From NCBI RefSeq assembly GCF_000512585.2, contig NC_089241.1:1550001-1614000 (forward strand): a DNA stretch of 64,000 nucleotides, written 5' to 3'. Position numbers and translations under genes: made by a program. The DNA comes from Kwoniella bestiolae CBS 10118 (Eukaryota; Basidiomycota; Tremellomycetes; Tremellales; Cryptococcaceae). The notes under the pieces were generated by a model, which made no database searches, was not told the DNA's origin, and saw only the letters and a list, made by a program, of their open reading frames with translations. This document shows, piece by piece, positions 34,101 to 45,741 of the stretch (position 1 is its first letter; every line of letters begins with the position of its first letter).

Positions 34101-34501
34101 GTGCTATCCCGGGCTTATCAATATTCGACCCCGACCCCAACCCCAACCCTCGAATAGAGTTATCCACATGGACACGTATCAAATCCCTCTTCACCGATAT
34201 TCCCCTCGCTCCTCCTCAGAGAGCAGGGATGGACGAGGAGGGGTATCTAGTACCGGATGATGAGTATCAGAATTTGGAGGAGGAGGGGTACGAGGATTAT
34301 TCGGGATCGGGTTCTCAGTGGCCTACCGCACGACGTGGCGAGAATGACGAGGAGGATGAGCTGTTGGAGGATCTGGTGGAGGATTTGATTCTTGTGGCGG
34401 TGCTTTGCGGGACGGTTGGGTTGATTTGGTTGAGGGGGAGGTGGGCGCAGCAGGAGAGGGAGAGGGAAGATAGGAGGAGAAGGGAGGGGGAGGGAAGATA
34501 G
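31185..34501 (+). CDS. HRD3: HRD3/SEL1L-like ERAD component
   Basis: Ten exons: 31185-31332, 31399-31772, 31832-31885, 31943-32038, 32101-32196, 32285-32300 (16 nt), 32365-32930, 33014-33671, 33734-33959 and 34075-34501; 886 residues. HRD3/SEL1L is the lumenal partner of the ER ubiquitin ligase HRD1 and recruits misfolded glycoproteins. There is an N-terminal signal peptide (TYLLLALLLSISLL), then many Sel1-type repeats, for example AQFMVGFFHATGLGGVEQDQ, AHNGLGIIHRDGLVVPVDKQ, and SMAYWNLGWMYENGHGVPRD. Near the C-terminus, after an acidic stretch, is one transmembrane segment (LILVAVLCGTVGLIWL) with a short basic cytosolic tail. This order is diagnostic of HRD3. The 16-nt exon was placed by frame and splice-site quality and is the least certain part. 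Confidence 0.92.
32285..32300 (+). other. 16-nt micro-exon in HRD3
   Basis: Bounded by ATCAG and GTAGGT, it encodes Thr-Ala-Ala-Glu-Gln and one base. Only this choice connects the phase-0 upstream exon with the phase-1 acceptor at 32364. Confidence 0.65.
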
Positions 34502-34840
34502 GCGGAGACGGATTATAGATGTGCAAGTGCGGATGATCGTTCTGAGTACTCATGTGTGTTGTATCATATGCATTTTATTCTCTCTCATGAGCTGTGAAGT
34601 AGCAGGCTGAAGGGATAATGACTCTATTATGCTAGTCAAGACTGGTCTTTTGACTTTATCAATGTCAAAACGGGAGCTTGTGTTTGATAAGTCCATGACT
34701 GTAGGAACTGTATGACTCGCATGCATGTCATCAATTCAGAACGAGCAATACCAAAGACTCGAATGCACGACTCAACCACAACGAGCAATGCCTATACCAT
34801 CACAAAACTATAAACCGTAATCTAGTATGATCTAGTCTCC
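34502..34840. other. Convergent 3' intergenic region
   Basis: HRD3 (+) and YTM1 (-) end towards each other here. Nothing else is seen. Confidence 0.4.
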
Positions 34841-36529
34841 CTACGCCCCCGTAGCATGCCAAATACCCACTTCCCCATCCTCCCCACCCGCCACGAGAAC
34901 CGCACCATCCCAATCCAAAGCCAACAACCTCTCTCCCAACACTTTCCCATTCTTAGTCACCTTTCTCGCATCTTCCTTCTTCCTGTTGGCGTTCGAGACT
35001 GAAAAGAGGGAATGCTTGGGCGATCGAATATCCCATATTTGGATTATACCCGAGTAAGTGGCTGATGCGAGGGTGAATGAGGATGTGGGGTGAGTTTTGA
35101 TGGAGGGGACGGGGGACGTGATGGGAAGTGTTTGGGAGATTAGGGAGGACGCTGTATCATTATCGAGCAATAGTCAGTATGGGTTGAATGCTCGAGGTGA
35201 AATATGGGGGAAGGACGCTCACACTGCCTTGTGTCCCATAGACATATCGTTCTGTCCATATTACCAGTTGCGAGAGTTCCGTTCGAAGCGAATTGGTCGA
35301 TACATAGTGCAGATTTATCAAATGGACCTTGCTATGATCGTCGAATGAAGGAACGAAACATCAGTATACACCCCTTCGTTCTGCATATAGATAGCTACTC
35401 ACCCTAGTCACATCGTTCACACCCATACCCAAATCCCAACCCCTGACTGATCCATCCCAACTCGCCGACCAGAACTTGTTATTATCAAACTTGTCCCATA
35501 CCAACCCTCCGATCTTATCCTTATGCGCGCTGAAGACATTATCAGGCGCTCTTCTCCATCCTCCCACCCCCGTTGAATCATTATCCAATAATCCCTCTAT
35601 AGGTTCTCTGGGATTCTCTTTCTCCAACTTCCTTCGTTTCTTGTTGTTCTGTCCGGGGAGATATGAAAGAGGTTCAGCAGGGATTTGATGTTCCTCTGGT
35701 TCCTCTGTTGGGAGAACATAGAAATTGATATTCCCATCCCATGATCCGCTGATTATTTCTTTGCCCGATGAAGAGGAGATGATACTGGATACGGGACCGG
35801 TATGTCCATGAAGGGTGTATAATTCCCTGGGCTGGGAGGTGTTGTCGGGTGATAAGGAGGGAAGGGTATAGACGTGGGTTAATCGGTCGACTCCTCCTGC
35901 TGCGAGGAGGATATCCTTTTCTTGGGGTTGGGGTGAGACCCATGTACAGCAGGTAGCACCTAGGGATGTGGGGAGAGGGAGGGTGTATAACGCGGAGGAG
36001 GTAGAAGCGGATGAGAGAGGGAGGATCTGGAGATGGGATAGGTAAGATGAGAGGAGGATATATCTGAACCATAGATCCCAAATCAGCTGTGTTCCATACA
36101 TGTATGATACACATCAAAACGTAATCCTGAAGCTTCGACTCACCCATTCCTACTCAAACTCAATCCACTAACCCAATCTTCCACTTCGACCCTCCCAACC
36201 TCCTGAGGGGGTAACGTCGACCTAACATATTCCACATCAATCGTTGTCTCCTCGTCATTCCCTCTATTCCTCTTCACCCAGTTTTCCAGACTCCCTCTCA
36301 ACACTTCCCCATTGATGAGAAACTCGAAGGGGACAGGTTTCTTCCCGCTCTCGGCGTTGTTCTGCAGGACCTTGTTGATGAGTTCTGAGAGTTGGAATCG
36401 ACGCCATGAGGAGGGGATGAAGTAGGTGGATTGGGGGATGGCATCGGATGTGGATCGGGTGAATAGGTTGATGGGTAGTTGGGAGGTTGTCCCGTTGGCG
36501 GGAGTCGAGTCCATGGGTATATCTGACAT
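34841..36529 (-). CDS. YTM1: Ribosome biogenesis protein YTM1 (WDR12)
   Basis: Exons on the minus strand: 36529-36144, 36063-35403, 35331-35223 and 35151-34841; 488 residues. YTM1 works with NOP7 and ERB1 (PeBoW complex) in 27S pre-rRNA processing and is released by the AAA-ATPase Rea1. The N-terminal NLE domain is visible at about residues 15-90 (INLFTRS, IPSSWRRFQLSELINKVL, PFEFLINGEVLRGSLENW). WD40 repeats follow: LLAAGGVDRLTHVY, GHTGPVSSII...GSWDGNINFY, DKIGGLVWDKFDNNKFWSAS, GTLATGNMDRTICLWDTR, SATYSGIIQIWDIRSP and a final GGEDGEVGIWHATG. The start is the first ATG (36529) of a frame that extends further up without one. Identification is firm. Confidence 0.93.
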
Positions 36530-36983
36530 CTTGCTTGTCGTCGCTGAGGAGGCGGTAGCAAGAATATTGTTCGTATTTGTACGAATGATCTTGAGCTTAA
36601 CCTTTGCTACGGACAGATGCAAGCTGAAAATTCAAAATGGTCCCTGTCTTAAATTTTACACGTGGTCTCTCATCAGGTACAACCTAGGCAGTGATCGTAT
36701 TGTACCGTGGGAAAGTAGAATAACGCTTTGACCTGACTTGTGACCGTCGGGCAGTGGCCATAGCCGTAGTCTTCAGTATTACAGTGCGCAGGAGATTTGG
36801 TTGAAAAGAGATTGATTCATCCTTTCACCTCTTCATTCGTGGTTGCATATCTCCATATGGCTAGAAGAGCATCAATAGCCATATAAGGGGCAATCGCTGC
36901 GAGGAATGGAACGGTGAAATGTTAAATACATGACCCAGACCGACTAGTTGGGGTGTATCATTACGAAAAGCAACACAGCAAAG
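36530..36983. other. Divergent promoter region of YTM1 and the DHHC gene
   Basis: The 454 bp contain both 5' flanks. No motif is recognised with confidence. Confidence 0.4.
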
Positions 36984-39340
36984 ATGTCAGCCGAGTATAC
37001 CGATGTGAATCAGGCAAAGACGAAGAGGCGAAGTGAAGTAGAGAGATTTATGAACAGACTGCCGTATTACTGTGAGTCTGTCTGCTCGGCTGAGATATGA
37101 CAATCGTAGATAAAGGTCGAGAAGCTGATGAAGGGGATTTAGTCAGTTATATGATCTTACTCTCCACATGGATCCTATTCATGCTGTTCATAACGCTTGG
37201 CGAGGTGCTACTCAAGCGAAGAGAGATAGGTAGATTTGTCGAACAGTGAGCTGGTTTAATGCTCTTGAATATGCGCATCAGTTGACTATTGGTTTGTAGA
37301 ACTATCATCTATAACTCTTTGCTCTTCTTGACGCTCATCTCTTTGGCGACGACAGCCAATCGATCACCTGGCGTACCTGATCAGTCACTTGCACCGCCTA
37401 TCAGACAGTCGTCAGATCAAAACGACACTACAGCCCAATCATCGAGACAGCATCCCGCTACACAGAATACTAGAAGACAAGACTACCCGAAAGAGGAAGA
37501 CGTCGACAATGATGATGATAATGTTCCCCTAAGGTACCTACAGAACGCCCAATGGGTAAATACAAGAATAGGAAAAGACAGACCCTCGCCCTTACCTCTC
37601 TCTCGAAATGAACGATACCCACCTTTACCTCGTATATCTGAAGATGTGCCAGAAGATGAACCCGAGTCAGCTTCCGAATCAGAATCAGAGTATTCACCAT
37701 TCCCCCTAAGCGCCAAAAGCCCTTTCGTACCCTCTACAGCTGTAGATGCGGGGAAGGATGATGAGGGCGTACTTGAAGATCTCAGATTGACTTCTACCAC
37801 TGAAGGCGCCAGTGAAGCTTCTGTAGCCCTCTTGGGAAATGAAAATACTTCAGAAGAGGGAGGTAGAAGTTTGATGGCGAAGAGCAATAGTGGTGAATCG
37901 AGGTGGTGCAAGAAATGTAATGGGTGGAAACCTGATAGATGCCATCATTGTAGGCATTGTGAGCGGTGTGTTCTGAAAAGTGAGCATAATTCCCCTCGCT
38001 CATTTGGCCCGTTCAGCTGCATGAGCAAAAGCATTTCCGAGAATGATCAGCTGATATTTGGTGGCCAAATTATGCAGTGGATCATCATTGTCCATGGGTT
38101 GGAACCTGCGTAGGCTATCACAACTGTGAGTAATCATCTTCATCCTCTATGTCAGTCGACTCATCTGATCATATGCATGCTATCTGCAGACACACCATTC
38201 TTCCTGTTCATCAATTATGCTCTACTCCTAGCGATATACGCAACTTTCCAAGCGGGCTACGAGACTTATCGGTTCTTCCAAGATCCATCAGGAGCAGTAC
38301 CCTACAGACCCGTACAGATGGAGGGGAATCAAACGGTAGATACGGCTAGTATAGCTGCAAATGATAATTGGTCGGCAAGTCAAATGTCAGAGTACGACTA
38401 TTTGGGATTAAGCTGATTTGATGGACTGGTTAGGACGGACTTGGTATATCTCCGGCGATATTTATGATGCTGACTGTTATGGGCGGGTTCATGTCGCTTG
38501 CTGTTGGTGGGTTGGTTGTGTTCCACTGGTATCTGACTTTGTGAGTGTTATACCTGCGTAAGATAACCAACCCCCTTGGTTCCGTGTATTTGGACTTATT
38601 CGCCCAAGGTGGCCTGCACCGTTATCCCCCTTCCCCTCTCCCCTCTCTCCCCTCTCTCCACCCCGCGTTGTCCCATTGTCGTCTAGTCTTCCCCTTACCC
38701 GTCCCTCCATTTCTCACAATCTTGTTGGTCACATACTCGTGTGCGATTTGATACTTCATAAAAAGTAAGCACTGACCTATATGCATATGTAGAAACAACC
38801 AAACCACCCTAGAGAATATCACCCACTCCTACCCCTCTGCGTTGCTCGACGAGATCCCCAGAGGAGCTCAGTGGAAAGCCGACCATCTACTCACGCGGTC
38901 CGAACGAAACAGGCTGAAGTGGGAGGCGAGAGAAATAAACGTATACGATCTCGGATGGCGAAAGAATGTCAAGAACATGTTCTTTGGCGAGGATGGACAT
39001 ATTACGGTGATGAGTGCAATCATGGCTCTGTGGCCTACTGGAAGACCTAGCAGGTGAGTGTCACAGGTACTTTCTCTAGGTGTTCGTTGATGAATTACAG
39101 CTGACTCAATGATATCTCAGGTACGATAGGAGATCGGGTCATTTCTTTGCGTACAACTCTGACAATTTCGAGAAATTACGAGATCTGACACTCGAGTTGA
39201 GATATGGTATTGCACCTGTGCATCATAGGAAGGAACGGACCAGTCTGGATAGCGCAGATGAAGAGGAAGATTCAGGTGTAAGAGCTGGGAGCGATGAGGG
39301 GTACGAATTGGACCAGACCGGCCGAAAAGGGCTTGAATGA
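36984..39340 (+). CDS. DHHC palmitoyltransferase
   Basis: Eight exons: 36984-37071, 37110-37245, 37300-37979, 38078-38125, 38190-38335, 38434-38540, 38793-39053 and 39121-39340; 561 residues. Protein S-acyltransferases attach palmitate to cysteines of membrane proteins. Visible are two N-terminal membrane segments (ILLSTWILFMLFITLG; TIIYNSLLFLTLISLA), the Cys-rich domain WCKKCNGWKPDRCHHCRHCE with the spliced catalytic DHHC at residues 303-306, two further membrane segments (TPFFLFINYALLLAIYA; SPAIFMMLTVMGGFMSLAV), and the TTxE motif in NQTTLENI. Between TM2 and the Cys-rich domain is an unusually long hydrophilic loop of about 180 residues rich in Ser, Glu and Asp. The intron at 38336-38433 was chosen because the read-through frame ends at 38416 before TM4. 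Substrate not predictable; Pfa3/Pfa5-like classes are possible. Confidence 0.92.
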
Positions 39341-39809
39341 TGATGGACTTGCTGGACGCGAGAGAAACAGTCAAGTGAAATGGTTCGAAGTGTAGCTGTA
39401 TATTCCTGTATGTTGTGTATACCTGTATTGAAGTAGCATTACCTCTTGTTGCCATATCTGCATAGCATGTACTGTACAATAGCTTATTGAAATGAATTGA
39501 TGGATAATTTGCTCATTGCCTCGATGTTATCGTTATCTTCGGTAAAAACGGTACGAGGAGATTTACCCGTACCGCTTAAATTGACGCGCGGCTTTGATCC
39601 GACAAATGATACTAACACCAAGTGAAGTGGGCGGATGAGATGGGCTCATGGTGATATCAACTCACTCGATTGGGATGTCGTAAAGGCGAGGTGTAGGCGC
39701 CTTTTGATGATTCATATAATCCAACCATGACTACAATGGTATTGTGTTAAAGACACTCATCTTCTTTGCTACCTTGTTTTCCTGTTTCTCGTATCAGGCC
39801 GATTACATC
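39341..39809. other. Intergenic region, 5' flank of the amidohydrolase gene
   Basis: Both neighbours are on the + strand. Nothing but flanking sequence is recognised. Two out-of-frame ATGs at 39727 and 39736 precede the start at 39810; the second opens a four-codon upstream frame. Confidence 0.4.
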
Positions 39810-41653
39810 ATGAGTTCAACTACGGTCATCCGACATGCTCCTCTTGTAGGATACCCCGAGGGTAACTTATACGCTGTCAAGATCATTGATGGTGTGATTG
39901 ACAGTATAGATGAAGAGGTAGATGGGAAGGAGGTGAATGGGTACGATGCTTCATCTGCTGAGGTGGTAGATCTAGATGGGAACCAATGGTTGAGTCCTGT
40001 GAGTGATTCTACATCTTATTCTCTGGTCCCCCCGTGAGAGAAGGCACTTGTAAACCGTTACCGCTCCCAATGATGATTTGCACTGACATATGTATCCTTT
40101 GCATCCCGACAGAGCATGATAGATTGGCACGTCCACACCAAGCTCGCCGCCCTTCACTCCAACCGTCTCAACCTCCAATCCTGCACATCAGCCTCCCAAA
40201 TCCTCGAGACAGTCAAATCAGCCCTACTCGATCCAAAATACGACCCCTCCCTCGAGAAGAACATGGTAGGCATCAACATGCGGAACTCCAATTGGCCCGA
40301 CGAACACCTCCTATCGCTGCAGCGATTGGACGAGATCTCGCCTGATAGACCGTTGTTCTTGCTGTATAATGGATATCATTCGATGTGGTGCAATTCGCTT
40401 GCTCTGGTTGCTGGAGGGTATGATCCGCAGAAACATAGTGGTCATTTGGTGGAACAGGAGGCGTTTGATATGTTCCCTAAACTCACTACTGCCGGCGATG
40501 AGGTCGTGGATGGATGGATATTGCAGGAGGGGAAGAAAGCTGCGTGAGTTAGTGGTCTGTCATACACAACACAACTCCTCAATCAAGATGACAGACACTA
40601 TCCTTGATCGTGAGGATATCGATGCTGATACCCGAATGTATACCGCAGCGCAATGGGAGTAACTGAGATAGTCGACCTGGAGATGGAACATAATATCCAC
40701 CAGTGGCAACGCCGCTATGCATCAGGGAACAACTACCTCCGAGTCCACGTAGGAATGTACACCGAGCACCTCTCGGACGCCATCTCACTAGGCCTAACTT
40801 CAGGGGATGATGTTCCCCATACAGATGGGTTGATGAAAGTAGGACCATACAAGATAGTAACAGATGGATCACTGGGATCACAAACTGCGTTCTGTCACTC
40901 GGCTTATCCAGGTTCAAAGGATAATCATGGGATATATTACTATCCTCCATCGACCCTCAGTCAGATGATAGAGAATGGCTTGAAGTATAATTTTCGATTC
41001 GCAATTCATGCAATAGGGGATCAAGCCAACCACCTAACCCTGATAACCATCTCTAATGCAAGTTCCAATCTCCGACTCGGATCTACCATTGAACACGCCC
41101 AATTACTAGATTTCGAGGTGGATTTACCGATCTTCAAGCGTCTCGGTTTGATAGCGTCAATCCAACCTTCTCATCTTGTTGATGATCGGGAATTGTGCCA
41201 TAAATTCTGGCCTGGACGGGAGCATAGAGCATACGCATTCAAATCAATAGTGGATGCTGGTATACCCATCAAGTTGGGGAGCGATGCGCCTATAGCGCCG
41301 ATGAACCCCTGGGAAGCGCTCGCGGTATGTATAACGAGGGCGGGGGAGGGTGATGAGAGTAATCCGTTCGTGAAGGGGGAAATATTGGATTTGGAGACTG
41401 CTTGGAGGGCTTCGACTTCGGTGAGTGATTCCACAAGTCTCCAGGCTCCTCAAGGTTCATGTGTGAGGTCAAGGATTGGCATGCTGACGGATGTTATACA
41501 TCGCAGAACGGTAAATCAAAATTGGAAGTTGGGGATCGAGCAGATCTGTGTATTTTACATTCGAACCCTTTGAAGCAGGATGCAGCTGGGTTAAGGGCAA
41601 TGGAAGTGAAAGGGACGATGTTGGGTGGTCGATGGACTCACAGGACGTTTTAA
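39810..41653 (+). CDS. YtcJ-like amidohydrolase
   Basis: Exons 39810-39998, 40113-40543, 40649-41420 and 41507-41653 give 512 residues. It belongs to the amidohydrolase_3 group of metal-dependent hydrolases. Metal-binding HxH is in DWHVHTK (His69, His71); further conserved blocks are FLLYNGYHSMWCNS, KIVTDGSLGSQTA, FAIHAIGDQAN, STIEHAQLL, ASIQPSHLVDDREL and KLGSDAPIAPMNPW. These match the YtcJ/exoenzyme-regulatory type, whose true substrates are generally unknown; hydrolysis of an amide or a similar bond is inferred from the family. No signal peptide is visible, so a cytosolic protein is likely. The C-terminal GDRADLCIL and a closing GGRWTHRTF are typical ends of the family's beta-sandwich. 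Confidence 0.9.
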
Positions 41654-42120
41654 GATATCGGCAATATGAGAATGGTTATGAAATTGCAGGAGCTCAATAA
41701 CGGATGTCTAGGTTGTAGGAGGGAGGGAGAACCTCTGACTTTGGGCAATCTGATCATGGAATATGAATCATGCATTTTCATTACATAAAAGAGGAACATA
41801 CTACGAGATACTCTAACGAGCAAGATAGACGTACACTTCATACTAACTGCGTGATACTTGACATACAATCGAATCGAGCGGACTTGATGAAGAGAAAACA
41901 CGCCATGATACAGTGTGATGCGAATCAATCTTTCTTAAGGAACGAATCGACTATACTGTACAGCCTGTCTACAAAAGGGAGTCAAAACACATCGAGGGTT
42001 AATCAATTGACTAGATTTTCGATCTTGATCCTTTGGACTACACACACATCGCTCAACCTCTGTCCCTTGGCACCATGTGGGAATGATTGGGTATGCGGAT
42101 GATGGATATCGGTGTCGATG
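41654..42120. other. Convergent 3' intergenic region
   Basis: The amidohydrolase (+) and the HSF-type factor (-) converge. A 110-codon + strand frame at 41770-42102 has no recognisable features and is not called. Confidence 0.4.
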
Positions 42121-44495
42121 TCATTCGAACCATTTTATACCATTCCCCGAGGTAGCGAACGACCCGTTCACGTCCACGTCCTGATCTTGGGGTAAAGGCG
42201 GATTCATCAGTGGAGCTAGGGGGCTGGGGATGTATGGCTTGGTATCGAACGAATGGGCTATACCAATATTATGATTATCAATGATTTTGGTATTCCTATT
42301 CGTCGACCGGTCGTCCTCCTTCGTGGTCGTAAGATTACTCTCCAAAGAGGAGGTAAGCGTCGAGAGGTGAAGAGGATTATATCACATGAACGGAGGTGTT
42401 GGTGTTGTTTTCCCAATCTCCGCCTTTTCCCTTATGGTCTGCTGAGTATACATGGACCCGGACGTGTCGATCGAGTTGTTCCTGCTCACTTGGAACGACA
42501 CCGCAGAGGGGGACGAGACCCTCGTGATGCTTGGTGTGGACCACTCGCTGCCTACTGGACTGACCCATCGGGGATCGATCGTACCATTGCCGATGCCGGT
42601 TCCAAAAATCATTGGTTGAGGTAGGGGCTTCGTAGGTCTTGAGTGAGTGGGCTGATTTTTCTCCCAGCTTGATGATAGGTCGTTGGGAAAGGTTGTACCT
42701 GAGTTAGTGTTGTTATATGTATAAGGCAGTGAGTGGTCGTTGGCCGAGGATTGAGGAAGTACCAATGGAGCAGGAGCAGGAGCATATCCTGGGAATGTAA
42801 GTTTGTTCGTCCCTGGACCTTGGATCTCATCACTCATCAAGAAGCTCGAGTCTGACGAGACTGAACTTGATACTGAGCTTCTGTTGTGAGATTGAGGTTG
42901 GTTTCGAAGTAGATGCGCTGGAACAGGCGCAGCTGGAGCAGCGATCCTGGGAGGGTTCTGCCCTACGGAGACGGTAGGAGCAGTCGCTTGAACTTGAGGT
43001 AGTGGAACGGTTCCAGAGGGATATAGATCGTTCAGGGGTGAATTGGTATATCCATAGCCCGCAACATTGGCGTCAGTATCAATACTCAAATTAGGCTTGA
43101 AAGATCTGATTATACCTCCGCCTGTACCAGTGCCACTGAGGGGACTTGAGTTGATAGATGAGGTCAGAGTGTTGAACTGATTATAAGTTGACCTGAAAGG
43201 TAGGGAAGTATGTTTATGATTCGGCGAAGTGTGAATGGAAGCTGGGCAAGAGGAGTATGGTCGCTCGCCTAAGATCAAGTGGGGGTGTGTCAATGGTTTG
43301 TTCATCAGTGAATTGATCTCTCTCTGAGGGGAGAGCTGAGTATTGGCTGAAGTCATGCTAGGAGTAAGATTGACGTGCGGCCAAGTGAGAAAATTGGTAG
43401 TGCTGGTCGTAGATGTATCCGCTGAGCTTTGTATCTGGGGTAGCTCGTTGGCATTGCCGTTGTTATGGGTATCAGTTTCGGAATACTCGGTGATGTCAGA
43501 TAACAAGGTATCATTCCTCTTCACCTCATGATTCCCATGACCGTCGTGCTGTTCAGTATGGTGAGTCTGATATTGAGAAGAAGTCTGAGTTTGACTTTGG
43601 GATGGCTTGTTCCACAAGGACGATCTCTCGCGAGTCTTCGTGACCATCATTGCCTCTTTGATCTGACGGGCCTTCTCGATAACTCCTGGACCAGCTTTGG
43701 TACGGATTATCTCGCCGTTGGCTAGTCTTCGCGTCCGGATGAGCTTTGGCGGAGCTCGTCGTTTGATGGATAGGAGATCTGAGGGGGATGAGAGGCGATT
43801 GAGAGTTGGGTCTGAATTGACAGTGAAATGCGAACGACAATACATTAATAGTCAGTCCTCGCTGAGTGTGCTGCAATCCCACGCAAGGGGTCTAGATTTC
43901 ATCTGTTTTGAGAAAAGAGAGAACATGTCACTCACGAGCCCACACACTCGCATCGGATATATTACCTTGGGAATCTTTGAACTGCCTTCCAGGGAACAAA
44001 CGAGAGAAGCCGTATATCTGAGATTTGAGGGGACATCTCAAGAAGTTCAGCATTACAGGTTCGAGGTCAATAGAGATGGGATTACTCACGTTTAACTGCC
44101 GCCCAAAAGAAGCTATCTTGTCGTGCTTGAACAACTTGGGCAATACTTCTTTGGCGAGCTGAGATGTCGAACGAGGTTTTAGATAAGCAAGCAGTAATCT
44201 GCCGAGAGCGGAATATAACACACCCTATCTGGCTGAGCGATAACCAACTGCTTCGAATCCGACGCCCAGTAGATGATCTCGGGACATGGATGAGGCTCCA
44301 GCGAAAGGAAGCTACAGTACAACAGTACCGCATGATGGTCAGGGACGCAATCGACTTTGGCAGTGGCGAAAGATACTACTCCACTTACTCGAATAGCTTT
44401 TGCAAGAAGTTGGGCGGTTTAGAGCCCCCATTTATAGCTGAGTATCTCCCAATCACACGTTCAGGTGAGGTCTCGTAATGCTGGTGATCTGACAT
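42121..44495 (-). CDS. HSF-type DNA-binding transcription factor
   Basis: Exons on the minus strand: 44495-44389, 44311-44224, 44158-44090, 44017-43936, 43811-42386 and 42337-42121; 662 residues. The first five exons assemble a complete heat-shock-factor type winged-helix domain: KPPNFLQKLFE, PEIIYWASDSKQLVIAQPDR, LAKEVLPKLFKHDKIASFGR, QLNIYGFSR (recognition helix), then DASVWAHPTLNR and basic KRRAPPKLIRTRR. The remainder is low-complexity (Ser, Thr, Asn, Gln, Pro). No clear coiled-coil trimerisation region is seen, so this is probably not the canonical HSF1; it may be a Sfl1/Hsf2-like factor. The 3' end is uncertain: without the 48-nt intron 42385-42338 the protein stops at 42382, 73 residues earlier; a GTGAGC at 42456 could be yet another donor. 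Confidence 0.87.
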
Positions 44496-45741
44496 TTAGC
44501 CAGTGAGTAACTTGACAAGCTCGATTTGGGCGCGAGAAAGTAATGTCAAGCGGCTGTTACACTATAATGATGTAAGCTGATCATGGGTTATGATTGATGG
44601 GTGATGAATAAGATATTATATATGTAGGTATGATGGTGGCAAAAGAATTGACGAAAGGGGATGAATCCCCCCCTTCCGCACTGAGACCCATCACTCTCTC
44701 TTGGTCACCTATATATACCATAAGTGACCGATCATTTGTAATGACGAAATTCAAGGTCAATCCATGTATTCCGAATACATTGGTATCTCGTCATTCGTCT
44801 GAGGTGCCGATCCTTTGATACTAACCCCATCTTGGTATCAACGACAGTTCGTTGAGTGTACACTTCCATTCATCCTCCCCACTCCAGTGAGATGGAGATG
44901 CGTCATATCTTTCAGATCATTCGGAATCGCGCTGGTTTAATTTGGTTTGCTTTTCGCTTATTCCTTCACCTCCTCCGAATACGCGCTATACAGAGATTCT
45001 TCGTTCAAAAGAAGGACCTAGACAAAGTCATCTTTTCAGCTGGAAAAGTATATCAGATATCTGATGTCATCAACTCAGACATAGAAATGAAAGGAGATGA
45101 TGCTATCGCTCCAAGTTGTAGGTGGGATTTACTCGGCCGAGAGGGGGTCCGTCTGAGCTGAACGAGTGGTGCCGAGATATGTGCAGATGTGAGCGAGATG
45201 GAGATGAGGTCAAGTTGAATGGAGGGAGGTGTGCTGAACCCTTACCATTTTGCTCTGCTTATATGTTCGGACTGGAGCTACTGAAGAATGTCAGTGCGTG
45301 GTCACTCTGCTCAAGAGCAGATTATCACTCTTACAGAAACATTCGACGCACCACAACGCACTCATTTGCCTTTGGCCAACACAGTACCGCGAGTGATGCC
45401 ACATTTTGCCACTCGTAATATTCCTCCACTCTTCCTTCTCAACCTAAATTTCAACACCAGACTAACCTATATCTCATATGCCATATGTAACCTAATCCTG
45501 ACTATATCTATCCTTTGAAGGATTCAATCTGACAGTTTATATAAATCCTACATCATCGGTAATACCCTTTCTTTCATCTGATGGGTTACCAATAAACTGT
45601 CAATTCGCCTCCTTTGTATTTGCCACTCACATCATATCCCATCAGAACACACACAACATACAAGATATAAACACGACTTTTCACTTGATCACCTTCTGAC
45701 CGATCAACCATCTTCTTCTTCCTCTTCTTCCTCTTAACATC
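44496..45741. other. Divergent intergenic region of the HSF-type and RING genes
   Basis: The 1.25 kb contain both promoters. A nested inverted repeat lies at 45530-45602, and a C/T-rich tract (TTCTTCTTCC type) directly precedes the RING start. A 90-codon + strand frame from ATG 44892 to 45161 starts MEMRHIFQIIRNRAG but has no relatives I recognise; it is not called as a gene. Confidence 0.4.
45530..45602. repeat. Nested inverted repeat upstream of the RING gene
   Basis: Outer arms are TGACAGTTTAT (45530-45540) and its exact complement ATAAACTGTCA (45592-45602). Inner arms are GGTAATACCC (45558-45567) and GGGTTACC (45583-45590), which pair over eight bases with a two-base bulge. The element sits about 140-210 bp before the start codon. 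Confidence 0.75.

Noticed and set aside
38336..38416. Early stop of the DHHC gene by read-through
   Set aside because: Reading through would lose TM4, the TTxE motif and the C-terminal tail, all of which are encoded intact downstream and in frame after splicing.
41770..42102. 110-codon + strand frame in the convergent region
   Set aside because: No homology, no splice signals and it lies in 3' flanking sequence of two genes.
44892..45161. 90-codon + strand frame upstream of the RING gene
   Set aside because: It begins with ATG and is partly hydrophobic, but it matches nothing, and it lies in a shared promoter region; support is too weak to call a gene.
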